Assembly: GCA_946479185.1 (NCBI GenBank) | Contig: CAMLFF010000041.1 | Span: 1 to 16,174 of the forward strand | Length of the DNA: 16,174 bases | Direction of reading: 5' to 3' | Origin: an uncultured Sphingobium sp. | GTDB lineage: Bacteria > Pseudomonadota > Alphaproteobacteria > Sphingomonadales > Sphingomonadaceae | In this document: positions 7,100 through 14,866 of the stretch, one piece after another | Numbering within the stretch: the stretch's first letter is position 1 | Layout: each line of letters opens with the position of its first letter | Program-made: the position numbers and the translations under genes | Notes under the pieces: generated by a model | The model's input: the letters and a program-made list of their open reading frames with translations, nothing else | The model's database searches: none | Told to the model about the DNA's origin: nothing

Positions 7100-7567
7100 T
7101 TGAGCGACGAAGACGATATCCAGGACGCATTGGCCGATTTCGCGGAAGATGTTGGTAATGGCCAATCATGGACGGCGGCCATCCGCATCCTGGAAGAAGA
7201 TTATGAGCTGGAAGAAGGCGAGCTGCAGCCGCGCGCTCTGAAAGAGTTCGGCGATCTGGACGCCTATCAGGTCGCTTGCCGCGCTGCGCTGGATAAGGGC
7301 GATGAGACGTTCGTCGAGCGCCTCAAGAGCGACAAGGCTTTCTACAAAGCCAAGGCGCCAAACCTCGCCCGCATGGAGCCGATCACCGAATTCGTTACCA
7401 CGCTGCTGGAGAAGGGCGCGCCAGAAGGCGGCGCCGACTGGTGGCCCTATATGCCGATCAAACGCCATATCGATACGCTGTTCCCCGCTCCGGGTGATGT
7501 GCGCGACATGGCCTTCTGGACCGCGCGCGCGCTCATCCGCGCCGATCCCAAGCTGAAAGCCAACTAA
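7100..7567 (+). CDS. Unknown 155-residue acidic protein encoded within the suf operon
   Basis: With the TTG start at 7100 the product begins MSDEDDIQDALADFAEDVGNG and has 155 residues. An ATG at 7037 is in frame but overlaps sufB and adds a basic, non-conserved-looking tail. The N-terminal third is acidic and probably helical (AAIRILEEDYELEEGELQP). The middle is charged (ALDKGDETFVERLKSDKAFYKAK), and the C-terminal third has aromatic residues (GGADWWPYMPIKRHIDTLF). There is no signal peptide or membrane helix, and only one cysteine, so it is unlikely to bind a cluster on its own. It lies between sufB and sufC, and its stop overlaps the sufC ATG by one base, so it should be made together with the SUF scaffold. 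A role as accessory or adaptor protein is only inference. No family is recognised. Confidence 0.85.
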   Translation: MSDEDDIQDALADFAEDVGNGQSWTAAIRILEEDYELEEGELQPRALKEFGDLDAYQVACRAALDKGDETFVERLKSDKAFYKAKAPNLARMEPITEFVTTLLEKGAPEGGADWWPYMPIKRHIDTLFPAPGDVRDMAFWTARALIRADPKLKAN

Positions 7568-8313
7568 TGCTGCGTATCGACAATCTTCATAGCGAGATCG
7601 GCGAAAAGCCCATCCTCAAGGGCCTGTCGCTCCAGATCAATGCGGGTGAAATCCACGCGATCATGGGGCCGAACGGGGCGGGCAAGTCCACGCTGGCCTA
7701 TACGCTTGGCGGTCGCCCCGGCTATGAGGTGACGAGCGGCAGCGTCGATTTTGATGGCCAAGCCCTGCTCGACATGGCGCCGCATGAGCGCGCCGCTGCG
7801 GGGTTATTCCTCGGCTTCCAATATCCAGTCGAAATCCCCGGCGTCTCCAATGTGCAGTTCCTGCGTGAGGCTTTGAACAGCCAGCGCAAGGTGCGCGGCG
7901 ATGCGCCGCTCTCCGCGGCGGACTTTCTGCGCCTTGCGCGTGAGAAGGCCGGGCTGCTCGGCATGGATATGGAAATGCTCAAGCGCGCCGTGAATGTCGG
8001 CTTCTCCGGTGGCGAGAAGAAACGTGCCGAAATGGTTCATATGGGCATTCTCGCACCCAAGCTCGCCATCCTCGATGAGACGGATAGCGGCCTTGATATC
8101 GACGCGCTCAAGATCGTCGGTGCAGGCATCAATGCGATCATGCGGGCGCCGGATAAGGCCGTGCTGCTCATCACCCATTATCAGCGGCTGCTCGATTATG
8201 TGCGGCCAGATTTCGTGCATATTCTGGCGGGTGGCCGCATCGTGAAGTCCGGGGGCCCAGAGCTTGCGCTGGCGCTGGAGCGTGAAGGCTATGCCGAGGT
8301 GATCGCAGCATGA
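7567..8313 (+). CDS. sufC: Fe-S cluster assembly ATPase SufC
   Basis: The protein has 248 residues and is an ABC-type ATPase without membrane domains, the motor of SufBC2D. Visible motifs are Walker A GPNGAGKST (34-42), the SufC-type signature FSGGEKKRAEM (146-156), Walker B LAILDETDSGLD (167-177) with catalytic Glu171, and the H-loop His204 in LITHYQRLL. FLGFQYPVEIPGV is the Q-loop region characteristic of SufC. ATP hydrolysis reshapes SufB-SufD so that cluster can assemble. The start overlaps the preceding stop (TAATG), and the end overlaps sufD by four bases. Confidence 0.98.
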   Translation: MLRIDNLHSEIGEKPILKGLSLQINAGEIHAIMGPNGAGKSTLAYTLGGRPGYEVTSGSVDFDGQALLDMAPHERAAAGLFLGFQYPVEIPGVSNVQFLREALNSQRKVRGDAPLSAADFLRLAREKAGLLGMDMEMLKRAVNVGFSGGEKKRAEMVHMGILAPKLAILDETDSGLDIDALKIVGAGINAIMRAPDKAVLLITHYQRLLDYVRPDFVHILAGGRIVKSGGPELALALEREGYAEVIAA

Positions 8314-9065
8314 GCGCACTCGCGCCTCTCCCCACGCGGCATGATGAAGCCTGGCGCTACAGTGATGTGGACGCCGCCGCGCGCATCTGGCCTTCTGCCG
8401 AGCCGGAGCGGTTCGTTGTGCCCGCCGGTGAGGCGCGCAGCGTCGCCCTGTTGCAGGATGCCGCGCAGGATGAGGCGATCATTCGCGATTATCGCATCGA
8501 GGTGGGCGCGGGCGGCACCTTCAGCGCGCATCTGCTCAACATTGGCGGCGCACTCGGGCGCGTGACGTTCGACGTGACATTGGGCGATGGCGCGCATTTC
8601 GACCTCAAGGCCGCGCTCATCGGTGGCGGCGAGCAGACGCTCGAACTGGTCACGACGCTCAACCATGCCGAGCCCAACGCCACCAGCGCGCAGACCGTGC
8701 GCGCCATCGCGGCGGGCCGCTCGACCACCAGCTATCTGGGCCAAATTCGCGTCGCGCCCCATGCGCAGAAAACCGATGCGTCCCAAAGCTTCAAAGCGAT
8801 GCTTATGGATCGCACCGCCACGGCCAATGCCAAGCCCGAGCTTGAGATTTTTGCTGATGATGTGAAATGCGCCCACGGCGCCACCATCGGCCAGCTCGAT
8901 AAGGCCGCGCTCTTCTACATGGCCTCACGCGGGGTCGATCCGGCGCGGGCGCAGGCCCTGTTGCTAGAGGCTTTCATTGCCGGCCTGTTCGATGACATGG
9001 CCGATGAAGCCGAGCGGGATCGCTTCACGGCGAGCGCCCGTGCGCGGCTGGAGTCCTTGGGGTGA
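8310..9065 (+). CDS. sufD: Fe-S cluster assembly protein SufD
   Basis: SufD pairs with SufB in the scaffold complex. At 251 residues it is much shorter than E. coli SufD (about 420); the N-terminal part is reduced while the beta-helix core and C-terminal helical domain remain. The hallmark CAHGATIGQLDKAALFYMAS is present, with His189 corresponding to the histidine reported as important for cluster assembly in E. coli SufD. The N-terminus contains HDEAWRYSDV, typical of SufD. ATGA overlap joins it to sufC, and GTGA overlap joins it to sufS. Shortened forms are, as far as I recall, common in alphaproteobacteria, so no truncation is claimed. Confidence 0.95.
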   Translation: MSALAPLPTRHDEAWRYSDVDAAARIWPSAEPERFVVPAGEARSVALLQDAAQDEAIIRDYRIEVGAGGTFSAHLLNIGGALGRVTFDVTLGDGAHFDLKAALIGGGEQTLELVTTLNHAEPNATSAQTVRAIAAGRSTTSYLGQIRVAPHAQKTDASQSFKAMLMDRTATANAKPELEIFADDVKCAHGATIGQLDKAALFYMASRGVDPARAQALLLEAFIAGLFDDMADEAERDRFTASARARLESLG

Positions 9066-10300
9066 GCGATATCCTCGCCCCCTCGACTCTGCTCGACGCA
9101 TCGGCAATCCGGCAGGATTTCCCCGGCCTCATCACGGCTGATGGCAAGCCCTGGCATTATCTCGATACCGCCGCGACCGCGCAAAAGCCGCAGGCCGTGA
9201 TCGACGCGACCGTTCGTGCGATGGGCGCCGATTACGCGACCGTGCATCGCGGCGTGTATGCGCGCTCGGCAGACATGACGCTCGCGTTCGAGGCTGCGCG
9301 GCGCCGGGTTGCGCGCTTCATCAATGCAGGCTCCGAGAATGAAATCGTCTTCGTGCGCGGCGCGACCGAGGGCATTAATCTGGTCGCCCAGAGCTGGGGC
9401 GGCGCGAATTTGCGCGCGGGCGACCGCATCCTGCTCTCCCAGCTTGAGCATCACAGCAATATCGTGCCCTGGCAGCTCATTGCCGAGCGGACCGGCGCGC
9501 AGATCGATGTTGTGCCGCTCACTCATGATGGCCTGATCGATCTTGATGCGATGGCGGCCATGATCCGCCCCGAGCATAAAATCGTCGCGCTCGCCCATGT
9601 CTCCAACGTGCTCGGCTCCCTGCTCGATGTGCGCCGCGCGGCGCAGATTGCGCATGGCGCAGGCGCACTGCTGCTGGTCGATGGCTGCCAGGCCGCGCCC
9701 CGCCTCGCCATCGATGTGCAGGCGCTAGGCTGCGATTTCTATCTCTTCTCCGGCCACAAGCTTTATGGCCCCACCGGCATCGGCGTGCTGTGGGCACGGG
9801 CCGAGATATTGGACGCCATGCCGCCCTATCATGGCGGCGGCGCGATGATCGACAAGGTCACGTTCGAGCGCACCACCTATGCCCCGCCGCCCGCGCGGTT
9901 CGAGGCAGGCACGCCCGCCATCATCGAGACGATCGCGCTCGCAGCTGCGATGGATTATGTCGACAGCATCGGCATGGAGCGCATCGGCGCGCATGAGGAT
10001 GCCCTTGTCGCCCAAACGCGTGAGGCGTTGCGCGGCGTCAATTCCATCAGGCTGCTTGGCCCGGATTTGTCGTCCGGCATCGTGTCTTTCGCGATGGATG
10101 GGGTGCATCCGCACGACATCGGCACCATATTGGATGAAAGCGGCGTCGCTATTCGCGCCGGGCACCATTGTGCGCAGCCGCTCATGAGCCACCTCGGCGT
10201 CGATGCAACAGCGCGGGTGAGCTTTGGCATTTACAATGACGAGACGGATATCGAGGCGCTGCTCAAGGGCCTCGATCGGGTTAGGACGATATTCGGATGA
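9062..10300 (+). CDS. sufS: Cysteine desulfurase SufS
   Basis: The protein has 412 residues and belongs to the group II (SufS/CsdA) PLP-dependent cysteine desulfurases. It releases sulfur from L-cysteine to form alanine and an enzyme persulfide. The PLP lysine is in LFSGHKLYGPTG (about Lys233), the cofactor-stacking histidine region is SQLEHHSNIVPWQ, and the active-site cysteine is in RAGHHCAQPLM (about Cys370). N-terminal YLDTAATAQKP and VHRGVY are family hallmarks. Translation begins at GTG (9062), overlapping the sufD stop by four bases. SufS normally needs SufE or SufU as sulfur acceptor; neither is encoded in this window. Confidence 0.97.
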   Translation: MSDILAPSTLLDASAIRQDFPGLITADGKPWHYLDTAATAQKPQAVIDATVRAMGADYATVHRGVYARSADMTLAFEAARRRVARFINAGSENEIVFVRGATEGINLVAQSWGGANLRAGDRILLSQLEHHSNIVPWQLIAERTGAQIDVVPLTHDGLIDLDAMAAMIRPEHKIVALAHVSNVLGSLLDVRRAAQIAHGAGALLLVDGCQAAPRLAIDVQALGCDFYLFSGHKLYGPTGIGVLWARAEILDAMPPYHGGGAMIDKVTFERTTYAPPPARFEAGTPAIIETIALAAAMDYVDSIGMERIGAHEDALVAQTREALRGVNSIRLLGPDLSSGIVSFAMDGVHPHDIGTILDESGVAIRAGHHCAQPLMSHLGVDATARVSFGIYNDETDIEALLKGLDRVRTIFG

Positions 10301-10782
10301 CCGACGAAAACATGATCAAGATTGAGGAAGTCGAGAGCGTCTCCACGCCGCCTCGCGCGCGCGTCGATGCTGCCGACATGCAGCCGGAAGCCCCGGTGGA
10401 GACTGGCGAGCGCAAGCGCGATTATCTCGATGGTTTCCTCGCGCAAAAGCCCGTGGCGGATGCTGCTGGCGAGCCGGGCGGGGCGACTTACGACGCCGTC
10501 ATCTCGGCACTGAAGGAAATTTACGATCCGGAAATTCCGGTGAACATCTATGATCTCGGCCTCATCTACGGCGTCGAAGTCGGCGATGATAATCATGTCG
10601 TCGTCACCATGACGCTCACGACGCCGCATTGCCCGGTCGCCGAATCCATGCCGGGCGAGATCGAGATGCGCGTCGGCGCCGTGCCCGGCGTTGGCCTTGT
10701 GGACGTCAACCTCGTCTGGGATCCGCCATGGGACCCGCAGAAAATGACCGACGAAGCCAAGCTCGAACTGGGCATGTTATAG
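10297..10782 (+). CDS. sufT: SUF-associated DUF59 (MIP18-family) Fe-S assembly protein, SufT-like
   Basis: The protein has 161 residues. The first ~60 are variable and probably disordered. The DUF59 domain follows (about 65-161) with the hallmark DPEIPVNIYDLGLIYGVEV and the TTPHCPVAE motif containing Cys112, then NLVWDPPWDPQKMTDEAK, typical of SUF-linked members. This family assists Fe-S protein maturation. The ATG overlaps the sufS stop by four bases (ATGA). The long N-terminal extension is a feature of alphaproteobacterial versions, as far as I recall. Family and operon placement are secure; the exact step it performs is less so. Confidence 0.93.
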   Translation: MTDENMIKIEEVESVSTPPRARVDAADMQPEAPVETGERKRDYLDGFLAQKPVADAAGEPGGATYDAVISALKEIYDPEIPVNIYDLGLIYGVEVGDDNHVVVTMTLTTPHCPVAESMPGEIEMRVGAVPGVGLVDVNLVWDPPWDPQKMTDEAKLELGML

Positions 10783-10823
10783 ACATTGCGCGCGCGCACC
10801 CCATATCCGCATCAGGAACCAAG

Positions 10824-11192
10824 ATGATGACGACCGCAACGACCACCACCAAGCGCACCATGCCGGCAGCCGTCATCCTGACGCCCGCCGCGCAGGATCG
10901 TGTGGCCGCGCTCATGTCCAAAGCGCCTGCCGATGCGGTTGGCGTCAAGCTCTCCACGCCGCGTCGGGGCTGCTCGGGGCTCGCCTATTCGGTTGATTAT
11001 GTGAGCGAAGCCGCCAAATTCGATGAGCGCATCGAGACGCCGGGCGGGGTCTTGTTCATCGATGCTGGCTCGGTGCTGTATCTTATCGGCTCGACAATGG
11101 ACTGGGTGGAAGACGATTTCACCGCTGGTTTCGTGTTCAGTAATCCCAACGCCAAGGGCAGCTGCGGCTGCGGCGAAAGCTTCACGGTTTAA
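10824..11192 (+). CDS. sufA: A-type Fe-S carrier protein SufA (HesB/IscA family)
   Basis: The protein has 122 residues from ATG 10824; ATG 10827 is equally possible, since AGGAA (10814-10818) suits both. A-type carriers accept clusters from the scaffold and pass them to target proteins. The three cluster-binding cysteines are present: Cys50 in RRGCSGLAY, and Cys114 and Cys116 in GSCGCGESF. The N-terminal MMTTATTTTKRT is a low-complexity extension before the domain, which begins AVILTPAAQDRV. The gap of 41 bases after the DUF59 gene is the widest in this part of the operon, but no promoter or terminator is visible there. Confidence 0.96.
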   Translation: MMTTATTTTKRTMPAAVILTPAAQDRVAALMSKAPADAVGVKLSTPRRGCSGLAYSVDYVSEAAKFDERIETPGGVLFIDAGSVLYLIGSTMDWVEDDFTAGFVFSNPNAKGSCGCGESFTV

Positions 11193-11217
11193 GTGGAGGG
11201 CTTCGCTCGCACTCCAC
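11193..11217 (+). other. Hairpin directly after sufA
   Basis: GTGGAG (11193-11198) and CTCCAC (11212-11217) form a 6-bp stem immediately after the sufA stop codon. No T-tract follows, so it is not a proven intrinsic terminator. It may protect the 3' end of the suf message. Confidence 0.35.
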
Positions 11218-11223
11218 GCACAC

Positions 11224-11317
11224 CGTCATTCCTGCGAAGGCAGGAATCCAGTCAAGCTATCGAAAGTGCGCGAAATTTCGGCGCCGTCCCTGGATTCCCG
11301 CGTTCGCGGGAATGACG
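11224..11317. repeat. Inverted pair of REP-like palindromic repeats
   Basis: Two 28-base units face each other. The left (11224-11251) starts CGTCATTCCTGCG and ends GGCAGGAATCCAG. The right (11290-11317), read on the minus strand, starts CGTCATTCCCGCG and ends CGCGGGAATCCAG. They differ at only a few bases and are separated by 38 bases. Each unit has its own ATTCC.../...GGAAT hairpin, and together they could form a long stem-loop. This is the ATTCCCGCG-type element dispersed in many proteobacterial genomes. It sits between the convergent suf operon and protease gene and may act as a bidirectional transcription or decay barrier. Confidence 0.85.
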
Positions 11318-11345
11318 CGGGTTAGAGGGCACGAATTCTGCCCCC

Positions 11346-13715
11346 TCAAAACCCCATCGACCAACGCAGTGCCATCCCCAACTCGGTCGGCATCGTCGCA
11401 ATATTCCCGCCCTGCTCGCGCACATACAGGTTCGCGCCCAGCCAGCCCGGTCCGATCCCGCGCCCATAGCTCAGCTCATAATCGCGCTGGCGGCCCTGCG
11501 GCACCAGATTGAGCGCCACGCTCCGCTCGGTCGCAATCTCCTGCTGCCAGTCCCAACCATCCGCCAGCAGCACATCGAAGCGACTGGCCACGACCCGCAG
11601 CGGTTGCGACACGCGCAGGCCAATCATGTCATTGCGCGCAAACAAATCGCGCCGCGCCACATCCGCTGACCAGCTTCGGCTCATCAGCATGCCGCCATCG
11701 CGCAACAGCCCGCCCGCCGCCGCTCTGGTCCAGCCCTGCTGCCAACTGGCGGAAACGGTCATATCACCCGGCAACGCCAAACGCGCACCCATCCGCATGA
11801 ACAGGCTGCGCGCCGATTGCGCCCCAAGATTGGGCGAGAAGCGCGCTCCGAGCGCGCTGGATGGCTCGTTCAGCGCCGTCGCGCCAACCGATAGCCCAAA
11901 GCCGCGCCGCGCGAAATCAACCGTGACGGAGGCCGCCTGATAAGGTGTCTCGCGCCTGTCAGCAGCATCGCTCAAGGCGCGGGCGTAGGAAGGCGGGTTC
12001 ATCTCGCCACTCTCGAAACCGCCTATAATGTTCAGACCACGCCCCACCCGCTGGGAGACCGCAAGCGCCGTGCCTGCCCGCATATCCACCTGATCGCCAT
12101 CAAAGCCCTGCTCTGCCATCAGGAAGCTTGGCGTCGCCTGATCCGCCAGCCGCCGCTCGATACTGTCGATGCCGGTACGCAAACCAAGCACAACCTGCGC
12201 TCTCGGCGAAAGCCGCGCCATCAATGTGCCGCTGTTCAGCCGGGCGCGACCCTCATCGCGCTGCGCAAAAGTAAGCGGGTCCGCCACGGCAACCCGATCA
12301 GCCGCAGGCTGGATGCTCAACGCTACAGACATTGCACCCGTGCCAAGATTCACCTGCCGCTGCGTCACATCCAGCGATGCAGCGAGCGCCCGCGTCACGC
12401 CGCGCTGCACGAAGGCTGGCGTCAGATCGATCTGGTAGGCCCGCTTATAGCTATCCAGCGCGACACTGTTGATTGCGGCGGGCGTGGCGTCACCCATCGG
12501 CGCGGAGAGTGCGCTGGGAGCGTTCACCTCCAGCGCCACCTTGCTCCCGGCTACGGCGAGCGTGCCAACCGGTTTAAAGGCTTCGTCGATATCCAATATC
12601 CCCACGCCATAGCGCGCATCGTCCCCTGGAGCGCCCACATCGCGCGCGCTGGAGAGCAGCAGATCCACGATCTCCTTGCCGTTCAGGTTGGGGAAGGCCT
12701 GCGCCAGCAAAGCCGCCGCGCCGGAGATTTGCGGAGCCGAGAAGGATGTGCCGGAATAGAGAAAGGCCGCGCCGGTATGATCGAAGGTCAGCACACGGTT
12801 GCCAAGCGCCGCCATGCTCACCGTTTCAAAGCCCAGCACGCCTGCCGAGAAGCTGCTCACCGTATCATCGGCATTCACGGAGCTGGCGATGATGACGCGC
12901 CCATTGCTGAACGCCGGGTTGGCAAAGGATCGCGCCAGCGCATCCGGCGTTGTGAGCGGGGCCTCGCCATCCTTATTATTGCCAGCGGATATCACGATGA
13001 TGGTGTCGTTATCGGTCGCCCGCTTCACGGCCTGCAGCAGGCTGTTCGGCGCAGCGCCCCCGCCGAGCGAGATGTTGATGACGCGCGCGCCATTCTGCCA
13101 GGCATGGTCGATCGCGCTGGCGATGGCGCTGGTTGGGTGGCTGCATCCATCATCGTCGCAATCGGTTCGATCGTCCGTGCGCAGCGCCATCACATTGGCG
13201 CCCCACGCCATGCCCATGACGCGCTGATTATTGCGCGCGGCGGCGATGACGGCGGCGACGGCCGTGCCATGGCCATCCACATCCTGATAGGTCGCATTGC
13301 CCGCAAAAGCGCGCGAGTTGCTGCTGATCCGCCCGGCAAACTCGCTATTCACGTCCGTCAGCCCAGTATCGATCACGCCCACGGTGATGCCCGCGCCGCT
13401 TGCGCCAGCCTGATAGGCGGTGATGGCCTCATGATAGGGCAGGCCGTTCGAGCGGCTATATTCAGCGGTGTTGAAGTTCACGCTCGGGGTCGGTGTTGGC
13501 GTAGGCGTAGGGCTTGGCGTTGGTGTGGGTGCCGGCGCGATGATCACGGGGGGCGGTGCAGGCGCGGGCGTGGGCGTCGGTGTCGGGGAGGGGCTCGGCG
13601 TAGGTGTCGGCAAGGGGCTGGGTGTCGGCGTCGAGCCTACACCGCCGCCGCCGCCGCAACCGCTCAGCCCCATCAATAGCGCCGGGAGCGCGCAATAGCC
13701 GATCATCCGCTTCAT
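11346..13715 (-). CDS. Lipoprotein subtilisin-family (S8) serine protease with autotransporter-type C-terminus
   Basis: From ATG at 13715 the product has 789 residues. The signal peptide [20 protein letters not shown] ends in a lipobox (LSGC, lipidation at Cys20). A Gly run and a Pro-Thr/Ser linker (about 29-77) follow. The S8 domain carries Asp116 in GVIDTG, His149 in [10 protein letters not shown], Asn246 in ISAGNN and Ser324 in SGTSFSAP, so the protease should be active. The last ~270 residues show alternating patterns and end in Phe (ALRWSMGF), as in outer-membrane beta-barrels, which fits an autotransporter domain. The inference is a surface-anchored or released protease comparable to NalP of Neisseria. 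An in-frame ATG 27 bases upstream gives a poorer signal peptide; GAGGGCGA precedes the chosen start. The gene converges with the suf operon. Confidence 0.88.
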   Translation of the reverse strand: MKRMIGYCALPALLMGLSGCGGGGGVGSTPTPSPLPTPTPSPSPTPTPTPAPAPPPVIIAPAPTPTPSPTPTPTPTPSVNFNTAEYSRSNGLPYHEAITAYQAGASGAGITVGVIDTGLTDVNSEFAGRISSNSRAFAGNATYQDVDGHGTAVAAVIAAARNNQRVMGMAWGANVMALRTDDRTDCDDDGCSHPTSAIASAIDHAWQNGARVINISLGGGAAPNSLLQAVKRATDNDTIIVISAGNNKDGEAPLTTPDALARSFANPAFSNGRVIIASSVNADDTVSSFSAGVLGFETVSMAALGNRVLTFDHTGAAFLYSGTSFSAPQISGAAALLAQAFPNLNGKEIVDLLLSSARDVGAPGDDARYGVGILDIDEAFKPVGTLAVAGSKVALEVNAPSALSAPMGDATPAAINSVALDSYKRAYQIDLTPAFVQRGVTRALAASLDVTQRQVNLGTGAMSVALSIQPAADRVAVADPLTFAQRDEGRARLNSGTLMARLSPRAQVVLGLRTGIDSIERRLADQATPSFLMAEQGFDGDQVDMRAGTALAVSQRVGRGLNIIGGFESGEMNPPSYARALSDAADRRETPYQAASVTVDFARRGFGLSVGATALNEPSSALGARFSPNLGAQSARSLFMRMGARLALPGDMTVSASWQQGWTRAAAGGLLRDGGMLMSRSWSADVARRDLFARNDMIGLRVSQPLRVVASRFDVLLADGWDWQQEIATERSVALNLVPQGRQRDYELSYGRGIGPGWLGANLYVREQGGNIATMPTELGMALRWSMGF
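13485..13631 (-). repeat. Low-complexity Pro-Thr/Ser repeat tract inside the protease gene
   Basis: About 49 codons alternate Pro with Thr, Ser or Ala, interrupted by a short VIIAPAP segment. At DNA level it is a degenerate hexamer array of GGTGTC/GGCGTA type on the plus strand. Units are multiples of three, so slippage would change linker length without breaking the frame. Confidence 0.8.
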
Positions 13716-13887
13716 AAATATCGCCCTCGAACCACGCGCCAAATCGACCGGAGCATAGCAAGGGGATGGTTAACGAGCCGTAAGTGCAGCCTCTCTCAAA
13801 AAGCGCGTGCAAAGCTATTTTGCGCCTCATTTCACGATGGCGGAACCGATCCCGCAGATGCGCATTCTCGATTCATAGCGAAGGCTT

Positions 13888-14111
13888 ACAGGAGATGATG
13901 TCGAGCCAGACGAAGCAGCGAATTCGATTTTCTGGGTTTCGGTCCTCCCGTGCCGATTTTTCAGGATCTGGTGAACTCATCTCCTGTTGTTTTCTGGCTA
14001 TCCCATCTGCCGATTTTCGGCGCCTGGAACGGATTTACGGTGCAGACAAACCCCGTGTCTGACAACCGATGCTGGGGCGCCAAAGCGTATCGCTTTGGCG
14101 CCCGCTTTTTT
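13888..14111 (+). ncRNA. Candidate structured small RNA or small-protein gene with terminator
   Basis: ACAGGAGATGA (13888-13898) is perfectly complementary to TCATCTCCTGT (13977-13987). Inside it CCAGA (13906-13910) can pair with TCTGG (13967-13971), giving a long irregular hairpin. The segment ends in a strong terminator. A possible ORF starts within the left arm (ATGATG at 13895/13898, just after GGAG) and stops at 14062, 12 bases before the terminator. Its codon use, with many A/T third positions, is unlike neighbouring genes, and its product (starting MSSQTKQRIRFSGF) matches no family I recognise. RNA or small protein cannot be decided, and no promoter was found. Confidence 0.3.
14075..14111 (+). 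terminator. Strong intrinsic terminator upstream of the HAD gene
   Basis: GGGCGCCAAAGCG (14075-14087) pairs perfectly over 13 bp with CGCTTTGGCGCCC (14091-14103) around a TAT loop. GC and six T residues (14106-14111) follow. It points rightward, yet the nearest confident gene to its left is on the minus strand. Confidence 0.85.
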
Positions 14112-14206
14112 ATGGTCAGCATCAAAAACGCGTGCGTCGCTTGGGGTGGTATTGATCGGCACGCCCGCTAAGAGGTGATCTCCTCCCATCGCCGGAAACG
14201 CCCCTC

Positions 14207-14866
14207 ATGTCCCTTCGTCTCGCCATTTTCGATTGTGATGGCACGTTGATCGATAGCCAGCACGCGATCGTCGCAGCAATGGCGAGCGCGTTCGAGGCGG
14301 TGTCGCTACCGGTGCCGGTGCGGGCAACATGCCTCTCGGTCGTCGGCCTGTCGCTCCCCCAAGCAATGGTGCAATTGCTCCCGGAGGCGCCTGAAGAACT
14401 GCACCTTGACCTGTCCGAGCATTATAAGCGGGCCTTCCGCGCGCTGCGCAGCGGCGGCACGCTGCATGAGCCGCTTTACGATGGCATCGCCGATCTGCTG
14501 GACGGTCTCGAGGCGGACGGCTGGCTGCTCGCCATCGCCACGGGCAAGTCCGATCGCGGCCTGCAATGGGCGCTTGAACATCACGGTCTTTCGGGCCGGT
14601 TCATCTCGCTCCAGACGGCGGATCGCCACCCCTCCAAGCCGCACCCATCCATGATCGAGATGGCCCTGGCCGATGCCGGCGTCGCGCGCGAGAATGCGAT
14701 CATGATCGGCGACACCAGCTTCGATATGCTGATGGCCAGCGCCGCCAATGTACGGGGGCTCGGTGTCGGCTGGGGCTATCATGATGCAGCCACGCTGCTC
14801 GAGGCTGGCGCGCAGAGCGTCGCGCTGGACAGCGCCCAGCTTGCCCGCCATATCGCGCTGGCATGA
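14207..14866 (+). CDS. HAD-superfamily hydrolase (phosphoglycolate phosphatase-like)
   Basis: The protein has 219 residues. HAD motif I is FDCDGTLIDS with Asp9 (nucleophile) and Asp11, motif II is IATGKS (Thr112), Lys144 lies in SKPHPSM, and motif IV is MIGDTSFDM with Asp169 and Asp173. The helical cap inserted after motif I makes it subfamily IA, close to Gph-type and beta-phosphoglucomutase-type phosphatases. It is cytoplasmic; the true substrate cannot be assigned from sequence alone. The ribosome site is weak (GGAA). It overlaps the next gene by four bases and forms an operon with the small membrane protein and ATP12 genes, an arrangement I recall from other alphaproteobacteria. Confidence 0.93.
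   Translation: MSLRLAIFDCDGTLIDSQHAIVAAMASAFEAVSLPVPVRATCLSVVGLSLPQAMVQLLPEAPEELHLDLSEHYKRAFRALRSGGTLHEPLYDGIADLLDGLEADGWLLAIATGKSDRGLQWALEHHGLSGRFISLQTADRHPSKPHPSMIEMALADAGVARENAIMIGDTSFDMLMASAANVRGLGVGWGYHDAATLLEAGAQSVALDSAQLARHIALA

Larger units (their letters stand above)
13716..14206. other. 491-base gap between the protease and HAD hydrolase genes
   Basis: The gap holds the promoter region of the leftward protease gene (no convincing -35/-10 pair seen), an 11-bp inverted repeat spanning 13888-13987, a possible 54-codon ORF ending at 14062, and a strong rightward terminator at 14075-14111. The last 95 bases before the HAD start hold a small GAGG/CCTC repeat (14172-14185) and nothing else recognised. 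Confidence 0.6.

Noticed and set aside
12729..13679. 316-codon open frame on the plus strand opposite the protease gene
   Set aside because: It is antisense to a protein with a clear catalytic set, and its Arg/Gly/Ala/His-rich product looks like a shadow frame.
13759..13773. CtrA-type site suggested by TTAACCAT upstream of the protease gene
   Set aside because: Only one TTAA half is present; at the expected seven-base spacing the second half reads CTTG.
13888..14111. 6S RNA or other known housekeeping RNA
   Set aside because: The long hairpin shape recalls 6S RNA, but no matching conserved sequence was recognised, nor any signature of SRP RNA, RNase P RNA or tmRNA.
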